Below are positions 1-9,265 of a DNA stretch of 64,000 nt, one piece after another. Origin of the DNA: Sphingomonas phyllosphaerae FA2 (lineage in GTDB: Bacteria; Pseudomonadota; Alphaproteobacteria; Sphingomonadales; Sphingomonadaceae); NCBI RefSeq assembly GCF_000427645.1, contig NZ_KE386571.1, positions 3,058,895 to 3,122,894 of the forward strand, read 5' to 3'. The notes beneath the pieces are model-generated. The model had not been told where the DNA came from, made no database searches, and saw only the letters and a list, made by a program, of their open reading frames with translations. Position 1 is the stretch's first letter. Each line of letters opens with the position of its first letter. The translations under genes and the position numbers were made by a program.

Positions 1-2192
1 GCCTTCTCGATCGCCGCGACCAGTTCATAGAGCTTGGCGACCGCCTTGTTGAACGACAGCGCCTCGATCGCGGCCGCGACATCGGCGATCGTGCGGTGCA
101 GCTTGCGGTCGAGCGCGCTGTCGGCGCCCACGCCGGACTTTTCGCTTTCGAACAGCCGCCACAGCCGCTGGACGAAGCGCCACGCCCCCTCGATGCCGTT
201 CTCGCTCCACTCCAGATCGCGCTCGGGCGGCGAGTCGGAGAGCATGAACCAGCGCACCGCGTCCGCGCCGTACTGATCGACGATCGGCTCGGGATCGATC
301 GTGTTCTTCTTGGACTTGGACATCTTCTCGACGCGACCACGGATGATCGGGATCGCCCCGCCTTCCTCGGTCTGAAAGAACAATGCCCCGCCCTCGCCGA
401 CGCTGAGGTCGGCGGGCGATACCCAGAGCGCACCCGGCGGGCCGTCATGATCAGGGATGTCGAGCTTGTAGGTCTCGTGCGTCACCATCCCTTGCGTGAA
501 CAGCCCGGTGAACGGCTCGGCAAGGTCGATCAGCCCGACGTGGCGCAGCGCGCGCGTCCAGAAGCGCGCATAAAGCAGGTGGAGGATCGCATGCTCGACC
601 CCGCCGATATATTGCCCGACCGGCAGCCAGCTCTCCGCCACCGCCCGGTCGAAGGGCCGGTCGTCGGGTTGGCTGGCGAAGCGGATGAAATACCACGACG
701 AATCCGCGAAGGTGTCGAGCGTATCGGTATCGCGCAGCGCATCGGCCCCGCACGTCGGACAGGCGACATGCTTCCACCTCGGGTGGCGGTCGAGCGGGTT
801 GCCGGGGACATCGAAGGTGACATCCTCGGGCAGCTTCACCGGCAATTGCGCGCGCGGGACCGGCACTTCGCCGCACGTCGCGCAATGGATCACCGGGATC
901 GGCGTGCCCCAATAGCGCTGGCGGCTGACGCCCCAGTCGCGCAGGCGATAGACGGTCGAGCCCTGCCCCCACCCGCCCGCTTCGGCGCGCGCAATCACCT
1001 CGTGCTTGGCGGCATCGATGTCGAGCCCATCGAGGAACTGCGAATTCACCAGCCGACCGGGGCCGCTATAGGCCGCGTCCTCGTCGAACAACGGGTCGGT
1101 CTTGTCGCCATCGGCAACGACGCGGCGGATCGGCAAGCGGTATTTGGTCGCGAAGTCGAAGTCGCGCTGGTCGTGCGCCGGCACGCCGAACACCGCGCCG
1201 GTGCCGTAGTCCATCAGCACGAAATTGGCGATATAGACCGGCAGCTCGCCCGCGCCGAACGGATGCGTGGCGGTCAGTCCGGTTTCGTAGCCGAGCTTTT
1301 CCTGCGTCTCCAGCTCGGCGGCGGTGGTGCCGCCCTGCTTGCAGCGCTCGACGAACGCCGCGGCGTCGGCATCGCGTGCGGCGAGCGCCTGTGCGATCGG
1401 ATGATCCGCGGCCACCGCGACGAAGCTGGCGCCGAACATCGTGTCAGGCCGCGTCGTGAACACCTCGACCGATCCGCCATCCGACAAAGCGAAGCGAAAT
1501 TGCAGCCCCTGGCTCTTGCCGATCCAGTTCTCCTGCATCAGCCGGACCTTGTCGGGCCATTGGTCGAGCGACCCCAGCCCCTCGATCAGCTCGTCGGCGA
1601 ACTGCGTGATCTTGAGGAACCACTGGCTCAGCTTGCGCTTCTCGACCAGCGCGCCAGAGCGCCAACCGCGGCCGTCGATCACCTGCTCGTTGGCGAGCAC
1701 GGTCATGTCGACCGGGTCCCAATTGACCGCCGATTCCTTGCGATAGACCAGCCCGGCCTTGTAGAAATCGAGGAACAGCGCCTGTTCGTGCCCGTAATAA
1801 TCGGGCTCGCACGTCGCCAGTTCGCGCGTCCAGTCGAGCGCGAAGCCCAACCGCTTCAGCTGCGCCTTCATCGATGCGATATTCGCGCGCGTCCAGTTGC
1901 CCGGATGCACGCCCTTTTCCATCGCCGCGTTCTCGGCGGGCATCCCGAACGCATCCCACCCCATCGGGTGGAGCACTTCATGCCCGGTCATCCGCCGATA
2001 GCGCGCCAGCACGTCGCCCATCGTATAGTTGCGCACGTGCCCCATGTGGATCTTCCCCGACGGATAGGGGAACATCTCCAGCACGTAGCTCTTCGGCTTG
2101 GGGCTGTCGTCACGCGCGGCGAAGGTGGTGCGTTCATCCCAGACGCGCTGCCAGTGCGCGTCGGCCTTCAGGGCATTGAAGCGGGTGGTCAT
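1..2192 (-). CDS. leuS: Leucyl-tRNA synthetase, 3' end cut by window edge
   Basis: Class I aminoacyl-tRNA synthetase that charges tRNA-Leu in the cytoplasm. About 730 residues are visible from the ATG at 2192; the family is usually 840-870 residues, so the C-terminal anticodon-binding part lies outside the window. The class I HIGH signature appears as HMGH at residues 49-52 and KMSKS at about 623-627. The editing (CP1) domain lies between them. It starts 16 bp after the DUF3576 lipoprotein gene and is probably co-transcribed with it. A long open frame on the opposite strand is only a GC-rich shadow. Confidence 0.97.
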   Translation of the reverse strand, partial: MTTRFNALKADAHWQRVWDERTTFAARDDSPKPKSYVLEMFPYPSGKIHMGHVRNYTMGDVLARYRRMTGHEVLHPMGWDAFGMPAENAAMEKGVHPGNWTRANIASMKAQLKRLGFALDWTRELATCEPDYYGHEQALFLDFYKAGLVYRKESAVNWDPVDMTVLANEQVIDGRGWRSGALVEKRKLSQWFLKITQFADELIEGLGSLDQWPDKVRLMQENWIGKSQGLQFRFALSDGGSVEVFTTRPDTMFGASFVAVAADHPIAQALAARDADAAAFVERCKQGGTTAAELETQEKLGYETGLTATHPFGAGELPVYIANFVLMDYGTGAVFGVPAHDQRDFDFATKYRLPIRRVVADGDKTDPLFDEDAAYSGPGRLVNSQFLDGLDIDAAKHEVIARAEAGGWGQGSTVYRLRDWGVSRQRYWGTPIPVIHCATCGEVPVPRAQLPVKLPEDVTFDVPGNPLDRHPRWKHVACPTCGADALRDTDTLDTFADSSWYFIRFASQPDDRPFDRAVAESWLPVGQYIGGVEHAILHLLYARFWTRALRHVGLIDLAEPFTGLFTQGMVTHETYKLDIPDHDGPPGALWVSPADLSVGEGGALFFQTEEGGAIPIIRGRVEKMSKSKKNTIDPEPIVDQYGADAVRWFMLSDSPPERDLEWSENGIEGAWRFVQRLWRLFESEKSGVGADSALDRKLHRTIADVAAAIEALSFNKAVAKLYELVAAIEK

Positions 2193-2208
2193 TGCGGTCG
2201 TCGTCGCC

Positions 2209-2661
2209 TCAGCCGGTTACCGCGCCGCGGCGCAGGTCGCGCGCACGCGTCAGGATGATGTCTTCCAGCTTCTGCGTCGTCGCGGCCTCGACCGGCGAGG
2301 CGACCCACTGCCCGCCGCGATTCACCTCGCGCAGCGCGGCGACGCGCACCGCATCGGCACGCAGATCCTGGTCGAGGATCGAGACGGTTACCTTCATGCG
2401 CTCGGTCGGGGTCTGCGGATTGACGTACCAGTCGGTGACGATCACGCCGCCATTAGAATCGGTCTGAAGCAGCGGCATGAAGCTGAGCGTGTCGAGCGTC
2501 GCGCGCCACAGATAGCTGTTGACGCCGATCGTCGTCACCTTCGACGCGGCGAGATCGCCCGCCGGCTTGCCGCCGCGCCCGCCACAGGCCGAAAGGCTCA
2601 ACGACAGGGCAACAGCGGCCGACAGGCCAGCCGCGAGGCGCAAGGGGCGGAACATCGGCAT
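2209..2661 (-). CDS. DUF3576 lipoprotein
   Basis: Exported lipoprotein of 150 residues whose body (about 45-145, with [17 protein letters not shown]) matches the alphaproteobacterial DUF3576 family. Function is unknown. A signal peptide ends in the lipobox LSAC around residue 25, so it should be lipidated and kept in the envelope. The start at 2661 is chosen for the AAGGA ribosome site about 7 nt upstream; a second in-frame ATG follows at 2655. It lies just upstream of leuS on the same strand, the usual alphaproteobacterial arrangement as I recall it. Confidence 0.85.
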   Translation of the reverse strand: MPMFRPLRLAAGLSAAVALSLSLSACGGRGGKPAGDLAASKVTTIGVNSYLWRATLDTLSFMPLLQTDSNGGVIVTDWYVNPQTPTERMKVTVSILDQDLRADAVRVAALREVNRGGQWVASPVEAATTQKLEDIILTRARDLRRGAVTG

Positions 2662-2846
2662 CGTCCTTACAGGGAATTCGGGTAATCCTGCCCGCTCTAC
2701 CCGCACCGTCTGCGCCCGGCAAGCACGCCTCATTGTGGACATGATGCAACAGGTGCACGACAAACCGTCGCGGCGGTAATGGACTCGGAACGGATTCCTG
2801 TTAGGCCCGCTCCAATGGTCGGACAGATTCGTTCGGCAAAAAGGGG

Positions 2847-3572
2847 ATGGATACGATCGTGGCCGTACGGTGCCGCATCGCTGCAATCATCGGGGGGGGG
2901 CTGTTGGCCGCCGCCGTTGCAGCCGTGCCCGCGCTCGGCGCCGCCGATTCGGTCCAGCGGCCGGCCCGCAAGCTGATGTCCACCCCGCGCATCGCCGGTT
3001 CGTTCACGCCCTCCGCGGCCGATCCCAAGCTCGCGGCGCTCTTCGCGCGCGGCGGGCTCGACGCCAGCGGCTTCCGCTTCACCCCGTCTGAATCGCGGAT
3101 CGGCAACCGCGCGGTGACGGTGGCGGTACGTGCGCGCTCCAGCATGACCGCGCGCGACAATGCGCGCTATGCCTCGGCCAATCCGACGACGGTCGGGCTC
3201 GCCCCGATCGCCTATAATCTGGGCGTGTCGGTCGGCTGGAAGCGGTTCGCGATCTCAGGTGACGTCGCCAAGGTCGATCTGGCCGGCATCCCGGGCAGTC
3301 GCGAAGCCGCCGACGTCGCGGTCAGCTATTCGGGCGCCAAGTGGAGCGGCCGCGTCGGTGCCACCGCAGATCGCCCGCTGCCCGGCACCGTGCGCAGCCT
3401 TACCGAGCCGAACAGCTATTCGATCGACGTCGGTGGCAGCTATTCGCTCACCCGCAATCTCGATCTGACCGCCGGCATGCGGCTGAAGACCGATCGTGAG
3501 CGCCTGACCCGCGTCGATGACGACCGTCGCGACAGCCAGGCGATCTACGTGGGCACCGCCTTCCGCTTCTGA
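2847..3572 (+). CDS. Exported protein of unknown function, possible outer-membrane barrel
   Basis: 241 residues with an N-terminal signal peptide (hydrophobic residues 10-31, ending ALGA). The mature part is rich in alternating polar/hydrophobic strands with many Gly, Ser and Val, and ends in aromatic GTAFRF, as expected for an outer-membrane beta-strand with a terminal Phe. No named family is recognised. A purine-rich AAAGGGG precedes the ATG very closely. It stands alone, divergent from the DUF3576 gene, and is followed by a palindromic repeat. The barrel assignment is inference from strand periodicity and the C-terminal residue. Confidence 0.7.
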   Translation: MDTIVAVRCRIAAIIGGGLLAAAVAAVPALGAADSVQRPARKLMSTPRIAGSFTPSAADPKLAALFARGGLDASGFRFTPSESRIGNRAVTVAVRARSSMTARDNARYASANPTTVGLAPIAYNLGVSVGWKRFAISGDVAKVDLAGIPGSREAADVAVSYSGAKWSGRVGATADRPLPGTVRSLTEPNSYSIDVGGSYSLTRNLDLTAGMRLKTDRERLTRVDDDRRDSQAIYVGTAFRF

Positions 3573-3608
3573 GCCGACTGCTCATGCTACTGCCCGACCA
3601 ACTGCCAT

Positions 3609-3705
3609 CGTCGTCCCGGACTTGATCCGGGACCCCGCTTCTTCTTTAAGTCAGCGATGAAAAGCGCGACCTCGGATCAAATCCGGGGCGAAGGCCCGGA
3701 CGACG
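3609..3705. repeat. Family A palindromic repeat, copy 1
   Basis: Imperfect inverted repeat. The left arm CGTCGTCCCGGACTTGATCC is answered by a right arm ending CCCGGACGACG, with a T-rich centre. Two related copies lie at 9266 and 47979. The last codons and stop of the thiE-like gene fall inside the right arm. Confidence 0.8.
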
Positions 3706-4213
3706 CCGACCACGCATCGATCGCCGCATAGCCATCGAACCCCAGCGCCGCGATCCGCCGAAAGCGCCGTTCATCCATCCCGCCCAGCGCGATCACCGTC
3801 ACCGGCAACCAACGCGCGATCGCCGCCGCACGCCACAACCCCAGCGCCGCCGCGCCCGGATGCGACCGCGTCGCGAACACCGGCGACACCAGCACCACAT
3901 CGGCCCCCGCCCGCACCCCCGCCAGCGCCTCACGCCGATCATGCGCGGGCCACGTCACGATCCCCCGTCCGCGCCGCGCATGAACCCCCGTCGCACCGCG
4001 CAAGCGTGCCTCCCCCGCCACCACCAGCACCAGTCCACGCCGCCGCGCCACGCCGCGCACGCGCGCGAACAGCGCCCGACGCTCCCGCGGCGCAGTGCGA
4101 TAATGGCGGAAAATGACTCCCGCGCCACGCGGCAGCCGCTCCAGCGCCGGCCACAAGCCCGCGCCCTGACGCTCGTCGGTCATCAACCAGCGGACGGGGT
4201 GGCGGGCAGGCAT
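3677..4213 (-). CDS. Thiamine-phosphate synthase-like protein (ThiE/TenI family)
   Basis: 178-residue TIM-barrel protein of the ThiE/TenI group. GADVVLVSPVFATRSHPGA (about 115-133) is the family phosphate/Mg region and ALGGM (about 148-152) the second phosphate loop. It is shorter than E. coli ThiE (about 210), and the usual HLGQ element reads GVHARRG, so it may be a TenI-like or diverged ThiE rather than a proven thiamine-phosphate synthase. The C-terminal residues ASSGPSPRI and the stop are encoded by a palindromic repeat. The start at 4213 is only 22 bp from the divergent yggS start; an internal Met at 4183 is possible. thiC lies 40 kb away. Confidence 0.75.
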   Translation of the reverse strand: MPARHPVRWLMTDERQGAGLWPALERLPRGAGVIFRHYRTAPRERRALFARVRGVARRRGLVLVVAGEARLRGATGVHARRGRGIVTWPAHDRREALAGVRAGADVVLVSPVFATRSHPGAAALGLWRAAAIARWLPVTVIALGGMDERRFRRIAALGFDGYAAIDAWSASSGPSPRI

Positions 4214-4235
4214 GCCGCTCCCTATAGCGCGCACG

Positions 4236-4895
4236 ATGACCCCCGACGACCGTCTCGCCGCCACCCACGCCCGCATCGCGAGCGCCGCCCGCATCGCGCG
4301 GCGCGCGCCTGCCGACATCACGCTGGTCGCGGTGTCGAAGACCCATCCGCCCGAGGCGATCCGTCCGCTGCTGCTCGCCGGCCAGCGCGACTTCGGCGAG
4401 AACCGCGTGCAGGAAGCCGCTGCGAAGTGGCCTGCATTGCGTGAGGAATTCGCCGATTGTCGCCTGCATCTGGTCGGACAATTGCAATCGAACAAGGCCG
4501 CGGAGGCGGTTGCGCTGGCAGATGCGATTCACAGCATCGACCGACCGTCGCTGATCGCCGCCGTGGCGCGCGCGAGCGACGCGACCGGCCGCCGCCCGGA
4601 TTGTTTCGTTCAGGTCAACATCGGTGACGAACCGCAAAAGGGCGGCTGCGCGATCGCCGACCTCCCCGCCCTGCTCGCCGAGGCACGCACGGCGGCGCTG
4701 CCGATCGCCGGCCTGATGTGCGTCCCCCCCGCCGCGGTCGAACCCGCCCCGTATTTCGCGCTGCTGGCGAAGATCGCGCGCGACCACGGCATCGCGGGGC
4801 TCAGCATGGGCATGTCCGACGATGTCGAACAGGCGGTATCGCTCGGGGCCACCCACGTCCGCGTCGGCTCGGCGCTGTTCGGAGCGCGCGCATGA
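4236..4895 (+). CDS. yggS: PLP homeostasis protein, YggS/PROSC family
   Basis: 219-residue alanine-racemase-fold protein that binds pyridoxal phosphate and buffers the PLP pool. VAVSKTHP near residue 30 carries the PLP lysine; GENRVQEA, HLVGQLQSNK and the C-terminal GMSDDVEQAV and RVGSALFG are family signatures. ATG 4236 is preferred over the in-frame ATG at 4212 because family members begin just before the first helix (MTPDDRLA). It overlaps the following HAD gene by 4 bp (ATGA), indicating translational coupling. Confidence 0.93.
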   Translation: MTPDDRLAATHARIASAARIARRAPADITLVAVSKTHPPEAIRPLLLAGQRDFGENRVQEAAAKWPALREEFADCRLHLVGQLQSNKAAEAVALADAIHSIDRPSLIAAVARASDATGRRPDCFVQVNIGDEPQKGGCAIADLPALLAEARTAALPIAGLMCVPPAAVEPAPYFALLAKIARDHGIAGLSMGMSDDVEQAVSLGATHVRVGSALFGARA

Positions 4896-5560
4896 CCCGC
4901 TTCGACGCCCTGCTCTTCGACTTCGACGGCGTGCTGATCGAAAGCGAGGCCAGCGGCAATCGCCATATCGCCGATTATCTGACCGGCATCGGCTATCCGA
5001 CCACGCCCGAGCAATCGATGGCGCAATTCATGGGGCTGGCCGGCAAGGATTTCCTCGCTGCGATCGAGGCGCATATCGGCGCGCCGATCCCGCCCGACTT
5101 CCAGACCGCGCGCCGCGCCGAAGACGAGCGCTGCCTGCTGGAAGGGATCGAGGAAGTTGCCGGCGCGACCGCCTTCGTCCGTGCGCTACCCGCGACGCTG
5201 CCGCGCGCTGTGGTATCGTCCAGCCGGGTGCGCTGGATCGCCACGCATCTCGAGCATCTCGGCCTGCGCAGCGCCTTCGGCGAGCATCTCTATTCGGGCG
5301 CCGAACATGTCACCAACGGCAAGCCCGCGCCCGATCTCTATCTGCTTGCTGCCGAAAAGCTCGGCGTCGCGATCGAACGCTGTGCGATCATCGAGGATTC
5401 GCCGGTCGGCGCGACCGGTGCCGTGGCCAGCGGCGCATTCGTGATCGGCCTGGTCGCGGGCGCGCATTGCGCTCCCAACCACGGCGACCGCCTCCGTGCG
5501 ATCGGTGTCGATGCGGTCGCGAAGGATTTCAACGAGGTATCTAGCCTATTGGACCTCTGA
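4892..5560 (+). CDS. HAD-superfamily phosphatase (phosphoglycolate phosphatase-like)
   Basis: 222-residue haloacid-dehalogenase hydrolase. Motif I DFDGVL has its nucleophilic Asp near residue 10; motif II is the VVSSS stretch, motif III the Lys of NGKPAPDLY, and motif IV IIEDSPVGA. The alpha-helical cap between motifs I and II is the beta-phosphoglucomutase/phosphoglycolate type. It could act on phosphoglycolate, a sugar phosphate or a nucleotide; the sequence does not decide. It is coupled to yggS by ATGA overlap and followed immediately by a palindromic repeat. Confidence 0.88.
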   Translation: MTRFDALLFDFDGVLIESEASGNRHIADYLTGIGYPTTPEQSMAQFMGLAGKDFLAAIEAHIGAPIPPDFQTARRAEDERCLLEGIEEVAGATAFVRALPATLPRAVVSSSRVRWIATHLEHLGLRSAFGEHLYSGAEHVTNGKPAPDLYLLAAEKLGVAIERCAIIEDSPVGATGAVASGAFVIGLVAGAHCAPNHGDRLRAIGVDAVAKDFNEVSSLLDL

Positions 5561-5564
5561 TCGC

Positions 5565-5653
5565 CGTCATTGTGACCCCGGCGAAGGCCGGGGGAAGCAA
5601 TCCAGGGCGTCCTCATCCGGCTCTGGTTTGCTTCGCTCCGCTCGCAATGACGG
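5565..5653. repeat. Family B palindromic repeat, copy 1 (chimeric)
   Basis: Begins CGTCATTGTGACCCCGGCGA, then a second GC hairpin, then the GAAGCAATCCAGGGCGTCCT block and a right arm ending GCTCGCAATGACGG. The core matches the copy at 63691, but the left arm is the CCCCGGCGAAGGCCGGGG hairpin also found at 14217, so the element looks recombinant. It lies between two convergent genes. Confidence 0.8.
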
Positions 5654-5669
5654 GCCACAGCACCGCGCA

Positions 5670-6740
5670 TCACAATTGATGCCCGGTCCTGTCCCGCTTG
5701 GTCGCCAGATACCGTTCGTTGTGCGGATTGGCCGGCAACGCATGCGGAACGCGCTCGATCACCGCGACCCCCGCCGCCTCCAGCCCGGCGACCTTCGCCG
5801 GGTTGTTGGTCAGCAACCGCACCCGGTCCTGCCCCAACAGCCGCAGCATCCGCGCCGCGACCCCGAAATCGCGCGCATCGATCGCAAACCCCAGCCGGAC
5901 GTTGGCGTCGACGGTATCGAACCCCTGATCCTGTAACGCATAGGCGCGCAGCTTGTTGACCAGCCCGATCCCGCGCCCTTCCTGCCGCAGATACAGCAGG
6001 ACGCCCCACCCCGCCGCCGCGATCGCCTGAATCGCGGCATCCAGCTGCGGCCCGCAATCGCATTTGAGGCTGCCCAGCACATCGCCGGTCAGGCATTCGC
6101 TGTGCAATCGCACCAGCGGCGGCGTGCCGTCCGAGCTGCCGATCAGCAGCGCGATATGCTCGTCGGCGCTCTCCGGCGATCGGAACGCGACGATCTCGGC
6201 ATGTTCCGCTCCCGCCACCGGCAATCGCGCGCGCACCGCAATCTGCAGCGCCTGTGCATCTTCGTGCGCCGCGATCGCCCGCGCATCCACCACCTGCGCA
6301 GCCTCGCCGTCCCCGATCACGAACGCCGGCAACAATCCCGCGATTCTCGCCAGTTGCAGCGCCGCTCCCGCAGCGATCGGGGCCGAAACCGGGATCGTGC
6401 GAAACGGCCCCTTGAGCGGCGTCGCAAGATCCAGCTGCGGATCGGCCAGCGCGGTGGCCAGCGCCATGTCGAACCACGGCGCGTGCTCGACTACCACCGG
6501 CCGGTCGGGCACCGCGGCATCCAGCTGATTGGCGAGTTTCAGCGTGGCGGCGCGGCCGTTCGACAGCAGCACGTCGAAACGCCCATCGGATACGAACCGG
6601 GTCAGGCGCGCGGCATCAGCGGTTTCGATCGCCAGCAGCGTCAGCGGCGGCTCGCCCTCCGCCGTCACCGTGATCGGCCAGCCGCGCCGCATCGCATCGA
6701 TCGCTCGCGCCGCATCGCGGGCTTCGGCGGTCGGTGTCAC
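5670..6740 (-). CDS. ribA: GTP cyclohydrolase II
   Basis: 356 residues. The C-terminal half is a full GTP cyclohydrolase II domain: HSECLTGDVLGSLKCDCG supplies the three zinc cysteines, followed by RQEGRGIGL and LLTNNPAKV. This is the first committed step of riboflavin synthesis, opening GTP. The N-terminal part (about 150 residues) resembles the degenerate extra domain seen in sphingomonad RibA proteins and shows no clear DHBP-synthase active site. The start is the GTG at 6740, overlapping the xth stop as GTGA, so the two genes are translationally coupled. Confidence 0.9.
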   Translation of the reverse strand: MTPTAEARDAARAIDAMRRGWPITVTAEGEPPLTLLAIETADAARLTRFVSDGRFDVLLSNGRAATLKLANQLDAAVPDRPVVVEHAPWFDMALATALADPQLDLATPLKGPFRTIPVSAPIAAGAALQLARIAGLLPAFVIGDGEAAQVVDARAIAAHEDAQALQIAVRARLPVAGAEHAEIVAFRSPESADEHIALLIGSSDGTPPLVRLHSECLTGDVLGSLKCDCGPQLDAAIQAIAAAGWGVLLYLRQEGRGIGLVNKLRAYALQDQGFDTVDANVRLGFAIDARDFGVAARMLRLLGQDRVRLLTNNPAKVAGLEAAGVAVIERVPHALPANPHNERYLATKRDRTGHQL

Positions 6741-7519
6741 CACGCGAACTCGGTCATGATCGGTACGTGGTCGGACGGCTTCAGCCAGCTTCGGCACGGC
6801 TCGAAGACGGTGTGCGCGGTCGCGGTCCTCGCCACGTCGCCCGTCGCCCACATATGATCGAGCCGGCGGCCGCGATCGTTCTTGGTCCAGTCGGGCGAAC
6901 GATAGCTCCACCAGGTGTGCAGGCGCGCCGGGGCCGGATGGAAATGCCGCCCCAGGTCGACCCAGTCGTTCGACGCCTTCAGCCGGTCGAGCGCCTCGAC
7001 CTCGACGGGCGTGTGGCTGACGACCTTCAGCAGCGCCTTGTGGCTCCACACGTCGCTGGGCAGTGGTGCGATATTAAAGTCGCCGGTCAGGATCGTCGGC
7101 TCGGTCAGCCCTTCGGACCAGCGCGTCATCCGCTCGACGAAGTCCAGCTTCTGCCCGAATTTGGGGTTTACCTCGCGATCGGGGACGTCGCCGCCGGCCG
7201 GGACATAGACGTTCTCCAGCCGCACGCCGTTGGGCAGCCGCACCCCCAGATGCCGCGCCTCGCGATTGGCCTGCCAGTCGAGCCGGTCGTCGGCCGTGAC
7301 CGGCACGCGCGCGATAATCGCGACGCCGTGGTGCATCCGCTGCCCGTGCAACAGGATGTGATCGTAGCCGAGCGCGCGAAACGCCTCGGACGGAAAGTCG
7401 GTGTCGACCACCTTGGTTTCCTGAAGGCACAGCACGTCGGGCTGCGCCTCGCGGAGAAATTGCTCGACGATCTCGATGCGGAACCGGACCGAGTTGATGT
7501 TCCAGGAAACGATTTTCAC
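6737..7519 (-). CDS. xth: Exodeoxyribonuclease III (AP endonuclease)
   Basis: 260-residue Mg-dependent endonuclease/exonuclease/phosphatase-fold enzyme for base excision repair at abasic sites. Signatures are VSWNINSVRFR at the N-terminus, LCLQETKV (catalytic Glu), LTGDFNIAP and the C-terminal SDHVPI. GTG 7519 is chosen because homologues start MKIVSWNI; an in-frame ATG at 7543 would add 8 residues. Neither start has a strong ribosome site. It is upstream of and overlaps ribA. Confidence 0.93.
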   Translation of the reverse strand: MKIVSWNINSVRFRIEIVEQFLREAQPDVLCLQETKVVDTDFPSEAFRALGYDHILLHGQRMHHGVAIIARVPVTADDRLDWQANREARHLGVRLPNGVRLENVYVPAGGDVPDREVNPKFGQKLDFVERMTRWSEGLTEPTILTGDFNIAPLPSDVWSHKALLKVVSHTPVEVEALDRLKASNDWVDLGRHFHPAPARLHTWWSYRSPDWTKNDRGRRLDHMWATGDVARTATAHTVFEPCRSWLKPSDHVPIMTEFAW

Positions 7520-7603
7520 GGCGGTTAGGTAGCTTCGCCCCATGAGGTCGACAAGGCGTCAGGTCGACAAGGCACGCCGGCACGGCGGTTCCTGAACGAG
7601 AAA

Positions 7604-7622
7604 GGCCCCCGCTCCGGGGGCA
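7604..7622 (-). terminator. GC hairpin, likely lolA terminator
   Basis: On the minus strand GCCCCCGGAGCGGGGGC forms a tight hairpin followed by CTTTCT. It lies downstream of the lolA-like gene (stop 7776) and upstream of xth. The rest of 7520-7775 shows no gene that I can support. Confidence 0.55.
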
Positions 7623-7775
7623 TGGAGCGAGGGCCGACTCAGCGTTCGTCACGCAAGCGGTAGGCGAGAGACCGAGCAACAGGGGGAAAATCCCGGCGGC
7701 CCGCCGACCGTGTTCACATACCTAAAGGCTCCCGCCTTTCGGGAAGATGAACGAATTGGACAAAAGTGCCATGAT

Positions 7776-8387
7776 TTAGCTGGATCGCCCCTGCCGACGC
7801 GGATCGACCCAGCGGAACGTGCCATCGCTGACCGGCACGTTGAACTTCTGATCGGTCAGTCGGATCGTGGTGCGATTGCCCTGGCTGTCGAGCGCGGCCC
7901 AGCCCTGCAGCATCAACCCGCCCGGCGCGGCGGCACTGCGCGCGAACACCAACGTGATCCGGCCATATTCGGGATGTTTGGGGTCGTACGCCTCCACCGA
8001 CAGTACCCCCGGATTGGTCGACGGCACCACCTTCGCATACTTCGATATGTCGCGCGTGGGATCGAGCAGCACGCCCAGCGGCGAGTTGCCGATCGGCCAG
8101 CGCTGCACCTGCTTCACCGAATAATCGATGAAGGTCAGCGCCTTGCCATCGCCGACGATCAGCAGCGGCACACCCTTCTGATATTGGAAGCGGATCTTGC
8201 CCGGCTTCTTGAGCGTCAGTGTCCCGGTCAGCACCTGTCCGTTGCGATCGGTCTGGCTGAACGCTGCGGTCATCGAATCGAGCCCCGCGATCGAGCGTTG
8301 CACCGCGGCAAGGTCCGCGCCGGTTTGCGCCGCGACCGGCGCCGCCGCCGCGGCCAGTACGGCGAGCGGCAGAAGATAGTTCGACAT
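7776..8387 (-). CDS. lolA: Outer-membrane lipoprotein carrier LolA family
   Basis: 203 residues with a cleavable signal peptide (about 1-20, ending APVAAQ). The mature part is the LolA-type half-barrel: IAGLDSMTAAFSQTDRNG, LKKPGKIRFQY and a phase of short beta strands with hydrophobic lining. The expected role is ferrying lipoproteins across the periplasm from LolCDE to LolB. The start at 8387 has GGGAGA about 7 nt upstream. It lies downstream of terC on the same strand with a 65 bp gap. Confidence 0.85.
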   Translation of the reverse strand: MSNYLLPLAVLAAAAAPVAAQTGADLAAVQRSIAGLDSMTAAFSQTDRNGQVLTGTLTLKKPGKIRFQYQKGVPLLIVGDGKALTFIDYSVKQVQRWPIGNSPLGVLLDPTRDISKYAKVVPSTNPGVLSVEAYDPKHPEYGRITLVFARSAAAPGGLMLQGWAALDSQGNRTTIRLTDQKFNVPVSDGTFRWVDPRRQGRSS

Positions 8388-8452
8388 GTCGTCTCCCGAC
8401 CGAATGAATGGCGGCGTGATGGCGGGGCGGCATTGAACCGCCCCTGAACCCG

Positions 8453-9187
8453 TCAGGCGAACAGCGTCGCCAGCCCCGGGGTCGTTTCGCTGCCGACCCA
8501 CCCTTCGTGGATCATCCGCACCGCGACGAACAGGATCACCGCCAGCCCGATATAGGCGATCCAGCGATAGCGATCGATGATCCGCGCGATCAGGTTCGCC
8601 GCCAGCCCCATCAGCGCTACCGACAACAACAGCCCGATGACGAGGATGCCGGGATGCTCGCGCGCCGCGCCCGCCACCGCCAGCACGTTGTCGAGGCTCA
8701 TCGACACGTCGGCGACCGCGACTGCCCAGGCCGCGGCGGCGAAGCTCTTGACTGGCTTGACCGCCGCAGTGCCGTCGGCAGCTTCGATCTCCGAATGCCC
8801 GCCGCTGCGGATCTCGCGCCAGAACTTCCAGCTCACCCACAGCAGCAGCAACCCGCCCGCGAAGATCAGCCCGACGATCCCCATCAGCCAGGTGACGATC
8901 AACGCGAAGAAGATCCGCAGCACCAGCGCCGCGCCGATCCCGATCAGGATCACCTTCTTGCGCTGCTCGTCGGGAAGCCCCGCGGCCAGCGCGCCGACCA
9001 CGATCGCGTTATCGCCCGCCAGCACCAGATCGATCATCAGCACCGATCCGAACGCGGCCAGCGCGGCGGGATCGGACAGGTTCGAGAAGTCGGCGACGAT
9101 GTGCTGCCAGATGTCACCCAGCGAGCCGGGTCCCTGGATGGCCGCACCTGCAGAAGCCGCGGCGACAAGCGTGGCGATAAGGCTCAA
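8453..9187 (-). CDS. TerC-family integral membrane protein
   Basis: 244 residues with about seven hydrophobic helices. The paired acidic motifs LAGDNAIVVG (about 57-66) and SLDNVLAVAG (about 164-173) are diagnostic of TerC/YjbE-type proteins, which in other bacteria are linked to tellurite resistance or manganese export during metal loading of exported enzymes. The start codon is TTG at 9187 with GGGGAG upstream; no in-frame ATG lies near the N-terminus. I looked for a yybP-ykoY manganese riboswitch in the 80 bp upstream and saw no convincing one. Confidence 0.88.
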   Translation of the reverse strand: MSLIATLVAAASAGAAIQGPGSLGDIWQHIVADFSNLSDPAALAAFGSVLMIDLVLAGDNAIVVGALAAGLPDEQRKKVILIGIGAALVLRIFFALIVTWLMGIVGLIFAGGLLLLWVSWKFWREIRSGGHSEIEAADGTAAVKPVKSFAAAAWAVAVADVSMSLDNVLAVAGAAREHPGILVIGLLLSVALMGLAANLIARIIDRYRWIAYIGLAVILFVAVRMIHEGWVGSETTPGLATLFA

Positions 9188-9265
9188 TGTAGGTCACTCC
9201 CCGTCTGACCGCATCAATGATGCTGGCCCGCATAACGTTCCGGGCGGGGAATGCCATGGGGTTAC

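Noticed and set aside
96-2258. 720-residue open frame on the plus strand opposite leuS
   Set aside because: Arg/Ala/Gly/His-rich shadow of leuS in GC-rich DNA; leuS has full family motifs on the other strand.
9188-9265. yybP-ykoY manganese riboswitch before terC
   Set aside because: Expected conserved loops were not found in the short leader.
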